NCBI GenBank assembly: GCA_963720075.1
Contig: CAVREG010000016.1
Coordinates: forward strand, 1 to 64,000
Origin: PALSA-188 sp963720075
GTDB taxonomy: Bacteria; Acidobacteriota; Terriglobia; Terriglobales; Acidobacteriaceae
Length of the DNA stretch: 64,000 bases
Direction: 5' to 3'
The notes beneath the pieces were generated by a model that did no database searches, was not told where the DNA came from, and was given only the letters and a program-made list of their open reading frames with translations. Made by a program: the position numbers and the translations under genes. Within the stretch, counting starts at the first letter, position 1; each line of letters starts with the position of its first letter. Below, piece after piece: positions 24,627 to 35,084 of the stretch.

Positions 24627-26222
24627 ATGGCCCGTAGTTCTCGTCGCTCTCTCTTCTTCGTTGTACTCATCATTCTAAGTTTCGGCGTTTTGGGCATGCT
24701 ATTTGGGCAGAAGATTACCCCCGACGTCGCATCGGATTCGGATAGCGATATCCGGCAAAGCTTGCGCCAATTTACCGACGTTTATAGCGTGGTCGAGCAG
24801 AACTACGCCGAGCCGGTAGATTCGGACAAGGCTATTTATAACGGCGCAATTCCCGGCATGTTGCACGTGCTCGATCCTCACTCGAACTTCTTCGATCCCA
24901 AGTCATACGCGCTTCTGCGCGAAGACCAGCGCGGCAAGTATTACGGTGTGGGGATGACGGTCGGACCACGCAATAACAAGGTCATTGTGATTGCCCCATT
25001 CGTGGGCACACCCGCGTATAGGGCTGGAATTCGTCCAGGAGACATTATTATTGCGGTTGACGGAAAAGCAACAGACAACATGACCACCAGCGACGTCGCC
25101 GATCTGCTGAAAGGGCCGAAGGGCACGACAGTTCACATTACGATTCTGCGGGAAGGCGCCGATAAGCCTCTCGAATTCGCGGTGGTTCGCGACGAAATTC
25201 CCCGCTACAGCGTTGATCTGCATTTCATGATCAAGCCGGGAATCGGCTACATGCACATCAGCGGATTCAACGAAACCACGGAGAAGGAAGTCGAGGATGC
25301 GCTCGATCAGATGGGCGATCTTAAGGGACTGATTCTCGACCTCCGACAGAATCCGGGCGGTCTTCTTAACGAGGGCGTTGGCGTTGCCGACAAATTCCTG
25401 CGCAAGGGGCAACTGATCGTTTCGCATCATGGGCGGTCTTCTCCGGAAAAGCGGTATGTCGCAACTCATGGAAACGGCGGCAAGGAATATCCATTAGTGG
25501 TACTGGTGAATCGCGGTACTGCATCTGCGGCGGAGATCGTTTCTGGAGCCATTCAGGACCATGACCGGGGACTTATCGCAGGTGAGACTACATTTGGCAA
25601 GGGTCTGGTGCAGACGGTTTTCCCGTTGGCTGAGAATACGGGACTTGCCCTCACCACGGCGAAATACTATACGCCGAGCGGCCGGTTGATTCAGCGCGAT
25701 TATACGAATGTTTCGCTATACGACTATTATTTCGACCGCGACACTGACGCGAACAATGCAAATCGCGAAGTGAAACTAACTGATAGCGGCAGAACAGTTT
25801 ATGGCGGCGGCGGAATTACGCCTGATGTGCCCATCGCAGAGGCAAAGAGTAATCATTTTCAGGACACGTTGCTTCAGCACTATGCGTTTTTCAACTTCGC
25901 CAAGCACTATGTCATCACTCATCATCCGACCAAGAGTTTTGAAGTTGACGATGCTACGATGCAGGAATTCCACAAATTTCTTGACGAGGAAAAAGTTCCT
26001 TACACCGAAGCCGATCTGGTGCAAAACAACGATTGGATTCGCTCCAGCATCAAGAGCGAAATTTTCGTTGACGCTTTTGGGGAGGAAGAGGGCTTGAAAG
26101 TGAGAGCCGAGAATGATCCTGAAATCATTAAGGCGTTGGAACTACTTCCCCAAGCGAAACAGCTAGCCGAGAATGCCAGGAAGATCATTGCAGAGCGCAG
26201 CACGGGCGCGATGAGTCGTTAG
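24627..26222 (+). CDS. ctpA: C-terminal processing serine protease (S41 family)
   Basis: Periplasmic Prc/CtpA-type protease that trims protein C-termini. The 531-residue chain has an uncleaved or cleavable N-terminal hydrophobic segment (residues 8-27), an N-terminal helical region, a PDZ domain (residues about 95-180, GVGMTVGPRNNKV to VVRDEIPRY) and the S41 core. Catalytic residues are in NRGTASAAEIVSGAIQDH (Ser) and GETTFGKGLVQT (Lys). The C-terminal extension (about residues 395-531) is helical and charged. Stands alone, closed by an intrinsic terminator. The gene symbol is by family. Confidence 0.93.
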   Translation: MARSSRRSLFFVVLIILSFGVLGMLFGQKITPDVASDSDSDIRQSLRQFTDVYSVVEQNYAEPVDSDKAIYNGAIPGMLHVLDPHSNFFDPKSYALLREDQRGKYYGVGMTVGPRNNKVIVIAPFVGTPAYRAGIRPGDIIIAVDGKATDNMTTSDVADLLKGPKGTTVHITILREGADKPLEFAVVRDEIPRYSVDLHFMIKPGIGYMHISGFNETTEKEVEDALDQMGDLKGLILDLRQNPGGLLNEGVGVADKFLRKGQLIVSHHGRSSPEKRYVATHGNGGKEYPLVVLVNRGTASAAEIVSGAIQDHDRGLIAGETTFGKGLVQTVFPLAENTGLALTTAKYYTPSGRLIQRDYTNVSLYDYYFDRDTDANNANREVKLTDSGRTVYGGGGITPDVPIAEAKSNHFQDTLLQHYAFFNFAKHYVITHHPTKSFEVDDATMQEFHKFLDEEKVPYTEADLVQNNDWIRSSIKSEIFVDAFGEEEGLKVRAENDPEIIKALELLPQAKQLAENARKIIAERSTGAMSR

Positions 26223-26243
26223 ATTGAGATCGCAAGTTTTGAC

Positions 26244-26268
26244 AAGGCCCGAAGCGATTCGGGCCTTT
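26244..26268 (+). terminator. intrinsic terminator after ctpA
   Basis: AAGGCCCGAA and TTCGGGCCTT form a perfect 10-bp stem with a GCGA loop, followed by a short T-rich stretch. It starts 22 bases after the protease stop codon. Confidence 0.85.
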
Positions 26269-26375
26269 AGCTTTTGGGTCCGGCTTCGCGATCCGCCGGG
26301 CGGTCTCTAGGATATTATTCCTAACGTGCGAGACGCTCATCCCTCCCTCATCATGCGCACGCTGTAGGTATTGCC

Positions 26376-26403
26376 ATTGCTGAATGCTAAGTGCTGAATG
26401 CTA
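26376..26403. repeat. TGCTGAATGCTAAG-type direct repeat over a start codon
   Basis: Two tandem copies of GCTGAATGCTA (one with AGT inserted between) are related to the 24.3-24.4 kb repeat. The second contains the ATG (26398) used as start of the prepilin peptidase gene. Confidence 0.45.
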
Positions 26404-26931
26404 CTTGCCGACACACTGTGGATATTTCCCGCCATTGCTTCGACAATCGCCGGATACACTGACTGGCGCTCCCGGCGCATTCCGAACTGGCTTACCATTC
26501 CCGCTTTCCTGGTGGGCATCGCTTTGAACACGTTAGTTCGAGGATGGCCTGGCACTAAAGATTCACTTCTGGGGGCTGGCCTAGGGCTCGCTCTGCTGCT
26601 ACCCTTCGTTATTATTCGGGCTTTGGGCGCTGGGGACTGGAAATTGGTCGGCTCCTTGGGAGCTTTTCTTGGGCCGCGCCAACTGACTCTGGTTCTGATA
26701 GTGACAATTCTTGTCAATGGCGTAATGGCTCTCGGCATGATTCTATGGAAGAAGCGCATGAAGCAAACGGCGCGGAATTTCGTGCACATGCTGGCAGCGT
26801 TCGCGGCGTTCCAAATGCCGGGGCGCGAGTTGACACTGGATAATCCCGATGCGGTTAAGGTGCCATTCGGGGTTGCAGTAGCTTTTGCAATGATTCTTTT
26901 TACTGTGAGCAGAATCTGGGTGCGGGGCTAA
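26398..26931 (+). CDS. prepilin peptidase (A24 family, TadV/CpaA type)
   Basis: Membrane aspartyl protease that processes Flp-type prepilins or pseudopilins. The 177-residue chain has about six helices. The first catalytic aspartate lies in YTDWRSRRIPNW (residues about 20-31) and the second in GAGDWKL (about 78-84), matching the GxGDxK signature. It lacks the methylase domain of PilD, as is normal for TadV. It is followed by TadG- and TadE-like genes on the same strand, a tight-adherence-type locus, although no Flp pilin, ATPase or secretin is in the window. Confidence 0.85.
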   Translation: MLLADTLWIFPAIASTIAGYTDWRSRRIPNWLTIPAFLVGIALNTLVRGWPGTKDSLLGAGLGLALLLPFVIIRALGAGDWKLVGSLGAFLGPRQLTLVLIVTILVNGVMALGMILWKKRMKQTARNFVHMLAAFAAFQMPGRELTLDNPDAVKVPFGVAVAFAMILFTVSRIWVRG

Positions 26932-26951
26932 CGAGATTCATTGCGGAGGAA

Positions 26952-28303
26952 ATGATGTTTCGCCTGGACAAGAAGTCGCTTCGGAAAAAGCAGCGCGGTG
27001 TGACCTTGTTGGTGACCGCGGTCTCTATGATTCCATTGCTGGGGATGGCAGCCCTTGCCATCGATATAGTAACTCTCTACACAGCCTCCGGAGAAGCCCA
27101 AAAAGCGGCAGACGCCGGCGCTTTGGCCGGCGCCAAGGCTTTCGTGACTTCCGGTTTTACATCAGGTCAGCTCGGGGACCCTTCTTCCGGCGGGAACCAG
27201 ACCTTTGTCTGCAATGGAAGCACTGGTTTCTCAGATTTGCAGGCGCAAGCTGCTGCTCGACAGAATCTTATTGCTGGGACGCCACCGACTACCATCAGCA
27301 CCTCTTGCAACTTCACATCACCAGAAGATCCCTCGATCAGCGTTACTGTGACGAGGCGCGGTTTACCCACGTTCTTTGCCCGCATCTGGGGAGCTGGAGC
27401 GAGCACTGCAACCGCCACGGGCACGGCAGAGGCATATAACCCATCAGGTTCGACGACAGTTCCAATCCAACTTCAATCCGTCAAGCCGTGGTTGATCCCA
27501 AACTGTAACCCTCTCATTGCGACCGTCGCTCCACCATGCACGGGAATCCGTATTTCGTCAATTCGATCCGGGCTCGAACTACTACTCCCTCCGAATCCTG
27601 GACCCTACATCGGCCAGCCTTATACTTTCAAACAAACCAAACAATCCAGCAATTGACTGGATATTATGCTCTCAAGCTGCCTCAAGGTACAGATAAGTTG
27701 CCCTTCGACGTCGGCTGCGCCAGCCGGTTCTTGCAGCAATGTAAGTAGCGATCGCGTATCAGGAGAACATAGCGTGTTCTAACACTGCAACGTTGAGTTG
27801 CGGGGACATTAGTAACCGTCTCCCGCAATCCTAACCCTGTCTCCGGATCTGCGCGATGAAAACTGATACCACTGAAGGAACGCAATGTTTGATTCACACT
27901 ACTGGGCATGGAATCATCCAGGTTCCTGTAACACGGACCCTGACCCCGATTGTTTCGTTAGTGGTTCTCCTGGTCACTATCAATGGAGGTTCATCGAACC
28001 CTAATTCTTCACTGCAAGGAGCGACCAATATCAGCCGCAGCGATTCGGTTGTTACCGTGCCTGTCTTCGATTTCCAACCGCAGCCGATGATCCCTGCCCT
28101 GGTGGCGCATGTGCACACCCAGTTAAGGTTATCGGATTTCTCCAATTGGGCATTCAGTCGATCTCACTTGATGGTTTGGAGTGAACGGCCAGATTGAGGC
28201 TGTATGTATCTGAACGCATCAGGGTGTGATCCGAGCCAGTGCGGGTAACCCGGCGGTCTCGGGTAATGGTCTTTCGCCTGTTGCCGTACGGTTAACCCAG
28301 TAA
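26952..28303 (+). pseudogene. TadG-like pilus assembly protein, multiply frameshifted
   Basis: The first 234 codons are intact: an N-terminal basic segment, membrane helix (VTLLVTAVSMIPLLGMAAL) and the AxIDxxxLYxASGEAQKAADAGALAGA region typical of TadG/TadE-like proteins. A stop then occurs at 27654-27656. Protein-like sequence continues to 28303 but hops frames: GYYALKLPQGTDK, then STSAAPAGSCSNVSS, then YQENIACSNTATLSCGDIS, VTVSRNPNPVSGSAR, MKTDTTEGTQCLIHTTGHG, SVVTVPVFDFQPQP, VIGFLQLGIQSISLDGL and NPAVSGNGLSPVAVRLTQ. At least seven single-base shifts are needed across about 650 bases. Either a decaying gene or a badly sequenced stretch. Repaired length would be about 445 residues. Confidence 0.75.
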
Positions 28304-28329
28304 GCAGGCGTGGAGCGCAAGAGTTCAAC

Positions 28330-28890
28330 ATGGCAACGATTTGGCCGGGGAAATTAGAGATATTTGGCAGAACCGAAGCTTCTCAGATCGTTGAGTTGGC
28401 TATTACCTTACCGTTGCTGTTGGTTGTGGTAGTGGGATTAACCGACTTCAGTGGCGCTTTCAATCTTAAATTCAGGTTGAGCAATGCGGCGCGAGAGGCA
28501 GCCCGGTTTGCCGCGAACCAGAGCACTGCCGACCTTTCGAATGCGACTCCCGCCTCCATCGTTGCCGTGCGGGACGTGGTAGACAGCTATCTTGTCGCCC
28601 TTCGCATCAATGATTGCGGCCTTTCCACGCAATCGGCTGCTAGGTCAGGTCTGGTTTGGACTTACACCGCCAACACTGGTTGTGCCGGAACACTGACCCT
28701 GACAATTGACCGGGGCGATACGTTCACCGTCGCCGGCGGAACGCCAGCGATAGTTGAGGCAACTCATGTGAACATCAGCTATCCGTACCAGTGGCGTCTT
28801 AGCAGCGTGATCCGGGTACTTATTCCCAGCGCCACTTATGCGGCACTGACGCAGATTACCGAGAATGCGGTTGTTCAGAACCTGAATTGA
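28330..28890 (+). CDS. TadE-like pseudopilin
   Basis: A 186-residue protein with the TadE signature: a short cytoplasmic leader, then EASQIVELAITLPLLLVVVVG (residues about 16-36), where the glutamate before the hydrophobic helix resembles pseudopilin processing sites. The periplasmic part includes NAAREAARFAA, the conserved region after the helix. It lies 27 bases after the TadG-like gene and six bases before a second TadE-like gene. Such proteins are cleaved by the upstream peptidase and act in Flp pilus biogenesis or secretion. Confidence 0.82.
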   Translation: MATIWPGKLEIFGRTEASQIVELAITLPLLLVVVVGLTDFSGAFNLKFRLSNAAREAARFAANQSTADLSNATPASIVAVRDVVDSYLVALRINDCGLSTQSAARSGLVWTYTANTGCAGTLTLTIDRGDTFTVAGGTPAIVEATHVNISYPYQWRLSSVIRVLIPSATYAALTQITENAVVQNLN

Positions 28891-28896
28891 ACGCAG

Positions 28897-29445
28897 ATGT
28901 CATTGAGAATCGCAATTCGAAGGTTGCATGATGACTCTGGACAGGAACTGGTTGAAGCGGCGATAGTGTTGCCGATTGTATTTCTGATTCTTTTTGCAAT
29001 TTTCTGGTTCGGCAGGGCATTCAATATAATCTCAACTTTAGAACGAGCGGCCCGAGCCGGTCTTCAAAGTGCGACACATTCGACGTGTGCTGCGTGCCTC
29101 AACCTCCCCCCAACAAATGGGGCTATCGTGACCAGCATCAATAATGTTCTGCAAGCGGACCATTTAAAGACGAGCAATATTACTTCTTATTCACCTCCCT
29201 ATGCGTGCACCGGAGCGTCCCCATCACCAGTTTGTAATACGCTGTCAAATAACGCACAGGTTTGTACAAACGTCCCGCTGACTTGCGGAGGTGCGTCGTG
29301 CCAATCTCCGCCGGTCGCGTGTGGTGCCAATCCAGCGTTGGGAACTAGAATCAGTTTTGCATACCAGTTCGACGCGCCGCTGCCATTTGTTAATTTGAAT
29401 GCGTTTACGATTCCGGCCTCCGCACAGAGCGAGCCGGAACAATAA
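28897..29445 (+). CDS. second TadE-like pseudopilin
   Basis: A 182-residue protein with the same plan as its upstream neighbour: GQELVEAAIVLPIVFLILFAI (residues about 13-33), then FNIISTLERAARAGLQSAT. Eight or more cysteines in the periplasmic half (for example CAACLNLPP, CTNVPLTCGGASC) suggest disulphide bonds. It follows the previous gene by six bases and is probably the last gene of the operon. Confidence 0.8.
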   Translation: MSLRIAIRRLHDDSGQELVEAAIVLPIVFLILFAIFWFGRAFNIISTLERAARAGLQSATHSTCAACLNLPPTNGAIVTSINNVLQADHLKTSNITSYSPPYACTGASPSPVCNTLSNNAQVCTNVPLTCGGASCQSPPVACGANPALGTRISFAYQFDAPLPFVNLNAFTIPASAQSEPEQ

Positions 29446-29853
29446 CACCCGAAAATCGCCCTCCCATTTTGGTGCCTGCTCTCGAATATCACGCTTGATA
29501 GCAAGACAGCCGTGACTAGCTATTTCGATTGCGCCCTACCGCGTCTGAACTATACTGATTCTGCTCTCGCGATCTTCCCTTCCTTCCTTCCTCACCACCT
29601 AATTCTCGACCAATTGCTGCATTGTGTGTGCAAAATGAGGTGGTGTTGGTCAAGGCGACACAATATATAGTGTTTTACTACTTGACCCAGGCATAATTTC
29701 ACCGTTAGAGTAGGTGCAATCCATGCCTCTTCTGAGCACTCGATCTGCGAGTGGTCCGAGGAAATGAAGAGAGGAATCAGATCGGTAAACAGTTGATTCC
29801 TTCCTCTTCTGATCAAGCAGTGAGTACCGCGCCCCAGCCAGCGCCGTGGTTAT
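29446..29853. other. intergenic stretch without a supported gene
   Basis: About 400 bases between the tadE-like gene and the repeat ahead of smc. The sequence is AT-richer in its middle (29640-29700) and no frame looks coding. I see no intrinsic terminator. Confidence 0.5.
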
Positions 29854-29962
29854 GTGGCGCGGACACTCTTGTCCGCGGCCTTCGACTTAGATTTCGACAT
29901 TGCGGTTCAAAGTAAAGTCAAGTCCAGGACAAAGGCGGCGGACAGGAGTGTCCGCCCCACAC
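29854..29962. repeat. inverted-repeat element, GCGGACACTC type
   Basis: The left arm GTGGCGCGGACACTCTTGTC then CGCGGCCTT (29854-29882) and right arm GGCGGCGGACAGGAGTGTCC then GCCCCACAC (29935-29962) are reverse complements with few mismatches. The ~50-base centre carries direct AGTCAAGTC-like sequence. The left arm also matches the single copy at 12413-12452. Confidence 0.65.
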
Positions 29963-29998
29963 AAGCACTTCGGAACAGACGTCCTTAAGGAGTACTAA

Positions 29999-32900
29999 AT
30001 GCTCAAACTAAAACGGCTGCAAATTATCGGCTTCAAATCGTTTCTGCGATCGCACCGATCTCAAGTTTCATGGCGAGGGAATCGCGGCGATCATTGGTCC
30101 GAATGGCTGCGGCAAATCGAATATTGCCGACGCGATCTCGTGGGTGCTCGGCGAGCAATCGGCGAAAACTCTGCGTGGTTCTCGGATGGAAGATGTGATT
30201 TTCGCGGGCACGCGAGACCGCAAGCCGACGGGCATGGCCGAGGTCGCGCTCACGCTGATTGATCCCGAAGTTTACGACGGGCCGGACGCGAGCAATCCAA
30301 CCGAGATCGCAATCCAGGACGATGTTCCCCAAGGTTACGAAGACTGGAACGAATCCGAATTGCGGGCCAAGGCCGCTGAGGAAGTCGAGCGATTAACCGA
30401 AGAAGCACAACCGGGGCAGACGGAAGAAGTCGAGGGAAGTTCGTCCGCTGACGCGCCAAGCCCAGATAGCATGGCGGACTTGGCGACCGTAAACGGTCCG
30501 TTGGTCGTGCTAAAAATTCGCCGCCGAAAATTCCAGCAACATTTCCGCGCTGGAGAGCTTGTCGTCACCCGCCGGCTGTTCCGCTCCGGTGACAGCGAGT
30601 ATCTCTTGAACGGAAAGCTGTGCCGGCTTCGCGATATCCAGGAGTTGTTTATGGGGACCGGGCTCGGTCCGGAATCCTACGCGCTGATTGAGCAGGGGCG
30701 CATCGGGCAAATTCTCAGCAGCCGTCCCACGGACCGTCGCGCAATTATCGAAGAGGCTGCGGGCATTACCAAATTCAAAACAAAGAAGCGGCTTGCGGAA
30801 GCCCGTCTCGAAGATGCGAAGCAGAATCTCGCCCGCATCAATGACATTTTCGAAGAAGTGACCCGGCAGATGAACTCGCTAAAGCGGCAGGCGTCGAAGG
30901 CCGAACGCTATGCCAGATTGCGCGACGAAATGCGCGCCAAGTTGCGAGTCGTGCTGGCCAGCAAGTTCGCGCAGTTGGATCAGGAATCGGCAGAAATTAA
31001 TGCGCGAATCAGTTCCCTTTCCGAAGAGATGCGCACGCAAGCCGACGCGGTTCAGCAGTCCGAGGCTGAACATTCCGAGCGCACGCAGCGTGGTTACGCG
31101 ATAGAAACGGAACTTCGTGAAAATCGCGAGCGTCTGAGTCAGATCAAACTGGAAACAGACCGGGCCTATGCGCAACGGCGTCACAATGAAGAGCGGTGCG
31201 CGGAGTTGGTGGTGCGCGTGGCATCTTCGGAGGCAGAGTTGGCTCAGGCAACCCATCGCCTGACGGCCCTCGAGGCTGAGCGCGATTCCAATCGGCAAAT
31301 ATTGGAATCGGCGGTCGCCGAATTGTCAGCGGCGCGGGAGGAACTTGTTTCTGCGCAGAAGGAGGTTGCTGAGACGACCGATGCGTTGACGTTATTGGAG
31401 CAACAGCAGAACGAATCGCGCTTGGCGATGATGGAAGTGATAGCTTCGGCCGCTGATTTGAGAAATCAATTGACGCAATCCGAAGAACGTATGGCTGCGG
31501 TTGACCGGGAGACAACGCGATTGCAGGCCGAAATGGCGTCCGCGAATTCACAAGTCGAAGCCTTTGGCGGGCAGCGCGGCCAATCGGCTCTGGAATTTGA
31601 AAGCGTATCGCAGCGGGTCGCGGCATTGGCTGCGGAGATCGAGCAAACGCGAACTTCGCTCGAATCGAAACGGAACGAGGAAAGTGTAAGCAAGCATCAT
31701 TTGGATAGCCTCCGCGCCGAATACGCGACTGCGCTCGGGAAGCGAGGCTCTCTTGAGGCCGTCATCGCGGAGCATGGTTACTCTACCGAATCGGTTCGAA
31801 GGCTGTTTCAGTCGGGAGTCATGACTGGCGGCCTGGCGCCGGTCGGAGTATTGGCCGACTTCCTGGAAGTCGAAACTCGTTATGAAGGCGTGGTTGAAGA
31901 TTTTCTGCGCGATGAATTGAATTACATTGTGGTGAAATCCTGGGACGCCGCGGACGAAGGGTTGCGTCTGTTACGCACCGACGTTGATGGCCGCGCTACG
32001 TTTTTGGTTCATCCCGAAGATTCGCAGGCTAAATTTTCGTTCCTGGTTGATGAAGCTGCACATTCGGCTCCCGCAAGCCAATCTATTGTTCCGTTGAAGC
32101 ATACGATTCGAGTGCTCGACGGGTTTGGAAAGTCTCTCGAAGTAATTTTACCCAAGCTACGGGATGGTTACATCGTGCCCGATCCCGCTGTCGGCCGCGA
32201 GCTGGCGTTGGGAAATCCAGACGCGTTCTTTCTTTCGGAATCCGGCGAGTGTTTCCATAATGTGACGGTGACCGGCGGCAAGCAACGCGCCGAAGGGCCA
32301 CTATCCATGAAACGCGAGTTGCGCGATGTGATGCGTCTGGTCGGCGAATTGGAAGAAGCGCTACGGCATGAAAATCTTCGCGTCCTAACATTGGGCCGTG
32401 AGATCAAGCAGCAGACTTCCCTGCTCGAACGTTTGGAAGGCGAACAGCGCGAAGCCGAAAAGCAGGCAATGACTTCCGGCCACATCTTGCAACAGCTCAA
32501 TTCGGAGATTTCCCGCGTCGCCGGGCGTCTGCAAACATGCCAGCATGAGCTTCAGCGCCTCGCCGTGGATCGTTCAGAGCAGCAATCGTCAATTGAATCA
32601 AAACAGGCAGAGATTAATGTCCTGCAAGAGAAGCATCGCGAGATGGAAGCCGCCGCCGTTGATGCCAACAGCCAACTATCGTTGCTGCGTCAACGCCGGG
32701 AAGAGAGCACGCAGGAAGGTGCGCAGCGCTTGGCTCAGGTCGCAACCATTGAAGAACGCCATAGGTCAGCCGCCGCCGTATTAGGGAGAATCGAAGCCCT
32801 GACCGTTGAGATGGCCGAGCGTGTCGGCACGCTTCAAACACAAATCGAATCCTCTTTTGTTGAAAAACTGCAGCGCAAAGCTGAGAACGAGGAAATCGCG

Positions 32901-33845
32901 ACGAAGCTGCTTGATCTCGACGCTGAGCGCAATGCGAGTGAGGCGCGGGATGGCCTGTTGCAATTTGAATCTGAACAGGTACGTTTGAGGCTGGCAGAAA
33001 TTGATGAAGCGCTGCGTAGTCTGCGGCAGTTGCTGGAACAGGCACGCGATCGCCGTGGAGAATTATCGGCGGCGGCCGCCAAGTTGCTCTCGGACGCCCA
33101 ATACATGGCAGAGACCTGCCTCAATGAATTGGCGATGCAGCGGAATGAACTCACGGCAGACAGCTCGATTGCTCTTGTCACTGGTGAACAATTGTCGGCT
33201 GAAGATGAATCGTATCGCGAGATGCGGACGCGTCTTGAAGCCATGGGTCCGGTAAATATGATGGCGCTTGAGGAATACAAGGAAACGGCAGAGCGTCACG
33301 GTTTTCTCGAAACGCAGCGCAAAGACCTGTTGGAGTCCATTGAGAACACGCAGGCCACCATCAAGGAGATTGATGTGTTCTCCCGTCAAAAGTTCGAGGA
33401 GGCGTTCGAGAAGATTAATGAAAACTTCCAGGTCACATTCCGAAAACTTTTCGGTGGCGGACACGCCTTCATGCGTCTAACTGACGAAGAGAATACCGCC
33501 GAAAGCGGCATAGACGTGGTCGCATCGCCTCCCGGCAAGAAGTTACAGAATGTGCTTTTGCTCTCGGGCGGCGAAAAGGCATTGACAGCATTGTCCTTGC
33601 TTGTAGGGATATTCCAATATCAGCCCAGCCCATTCTGCATACTCGACGAAGTGGATGCGCCGCTGGATGAAGCCAATATCGGCCGCTTCACCGAACTGGT
33701 TAAAGAGATGAGCGTTCAAACCCAGTTCGTTCTTATCACTCACAGCAAGAAAACCATGAGCATTGCTCCCGTACTTTACGGTGTGACCATGCAGGAGCCC
33801 GGCGTCTCGAAACTGGTGTCGGTGAGGTTGGGAGCTACGGCTTAG
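29999..33845 (+). CDS. smc: chromosome segregation protein SMC, frameshifted after codon 15 as sequenced
   Basis: Ring-forming ATPase that organises and separates chromosomes with ScpAB. Translation from the ATG at 29999 (ribosome binding site AAGGAG) gives LKRLQIIGFKSF and then leaves frame. Skipping one base at about 30044 restores CDRTDLKFHGEGIAAIIG and the Walker A motif GPNGCGKSN; the frame then runs to 33845 for about 1281 residues in all, a normal length. Two long coiled coils flank a hinge (residues about 540-690), and the C-terminal head has LLSGGEKALTALSLL (signature) and CILDEVDAPLDEAN (Walker B). An acidic insert of about 50 residues near the N-terminal head (AEEVERLTEEAQPGQ region) is unusual. 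Confidence 0.9.
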
Positions 33846-34089
33846 GATTGGATTTGTCGTTGTAACTGTTCTCGTAAAATATTTCTTGACGTGTGCGCGT
33901 TCTTACAATCCTCTTTTTGAATTTTGCCGCACAATTGTATGTGCGTTCTGCAACTCAAATGGGCCCGAGTTTTCCACAAATAACGCCCGCAGAACCCGCG
34001 CCAATTGGCATGTTTGGAAGAATTCGCATTTTGTCAATCAATTTTCTGACTGCCTTTTTGACGCGCCGCCAAAGCCTCCGACTTAATCG
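33846..34089. other. smc-purC intergenic region
   Basis: AT-rich stretch with no frame that resembles a gene; short frames here (for example 33893-34093) lack a domain or ribosome binding site. I see no clear terminator for smc. It ends in the purC promoter. Confidence 0.45.
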
Positions 34090-34117
34090 TTGACAAATAT
34101 TTTAGAGACGCTAGAAT
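34090..34117 (+). promoter_or_regulatory. sigma-70-type promoter of purC
   Basis: A perfect -35 box TTGACA (34090-34095), a 16-base spacer and a -10 box TAGAAT (34112-34117), about 30 bases before the purC start codon. Confidence 0.7.
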
Positions 34118-34148
34118 ACCGGACGTTTCCTGCCTGTAAAATTCTTTC

Positions 34149-35057
34149 ATGAATCCTCAACTTCTCGACGCCGTTGTTCAAACTGATTTTCCGGAACTCG
34201 AACTCCATGCCAGCGGAAAAGTGCGCGACGTGTACCGGCTAGACGATGCACATCTCTTATTCGTAGCGACCGACAGAATTTCGGCATTTGATTACGTTCT
34301 CGCCACCGGCATTCCGCAAAAGGGCCGCGTGCTAACGCAGATGTCGGTGTTTTGGTTTGAGTTTCTGGGAGATCTGGTCCCAAATCACATGGTGACTACC
34401 GACGTAAACCGGTATCCCGCCACGCTTCGAAAATACGCAGAAGTGTTGAGGGGAAGATCCATGATGGTAACGCGAGCCGAGATGTTCCCCGTGGAATGTG
34501 TGGTGCGCGGATATATTTCCGGTTCAGCGTGGAAGGAGTACCAAAGCGGCGGATCTGTGTGCGGAATTCAATTGCCCCCGGGACTGAAGGAATCCGACAA
34601 GCTGCCCGAACCAATATTTACGCCGGCGACCAAGGCCACCAGCGGGCATGACGAAAATATTTCGTTTGAGCAGATGGCGAAAATTATTGGCCCGGATTTC
34701 AGCCGCGATCTTCGCGATATCAGTCTTGCGATTTATAAGAAGGCGGCGGACTACGCGCGGCAGCGGGGCATCATCATTGCCGATACTAAATTTGAGTTTG
34801 GCCGCACCGGCGCAGGCATCACGCTGGCTGACGAGGTGCTTACTCCAGATTCCTCGCGCTTCTGGCCCGCAGATAAATATCAGCCTGGCAAGGCGCAGGA
34901 TTCTTTCGATAAGCAATACGTCCGCGATTACCTCGAGGAGATTCGCTGGAACAAGCAGCCGCCCGCGCCGGCTCTTCCTCCGGATGTCGCGCGCAAGACT
35001 AGCGAAAAATATGTTGAGGCGTATCGCCAGCTCGCCGGCCGTGAATTGAATGGGTAG
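34149..35057 (+). CDS. purC: phosphoribosylaminoimidazole-succinocarboxamide synthase
   Basis: SAICAR synthase, which joins CAIR and aspartate using ATP in purine synthesis. The 302-residue length corresponds to the longer yeast-like form. Signatures are GKVRDVYRLDD (nucleotide-binding), VATDRISAFDYVL, the ECVVRGYISGSAWKEY block and IIIADTKFEFG. ATG start with a good upstream promoter. The next gene, cvpA, starts 27 bases after the stop; purine genes and cvpA are adjacent in other bacteria too. Confidence 0.96.
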   Translation: MNPQLLDAVVQTDFPELELHASGKVRDVYRLDDAHLLFVATDRISAFDYVLATGIPQKGRVLTQMSVFWFEFLGDLVPNHMVTTDVNRYPATLRKYAEVLRGRSMMVTRAEMFPVECVVRGYISGSAWKEYQSGGSVCGIQLPPGLKESDKLPEPIFTPATKATSGHDENISFEQMAKIIGPDFSRDLRDISLAIYKKAADYARQRGIIIADTKFEFGRTGAGITLADEVLTPDSSRFWPADKYQPGKAQDSFDKQYVRDYLEEIRWNKQPPAPALPPDVARKTSEKYVEAYRQLAGRELNG

Positions 35058-35084
35058 CGGCGGAAGCGCTCGCGGAAATGGGCA

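Noticed and set aside
30035..30060. Programmed frameshifting in smc
   Set aside because: No slippery heptamer, stop codon or stimulatory structure at the shift point; atpB and tadG show similar unexplained indels, which favours sequence error.
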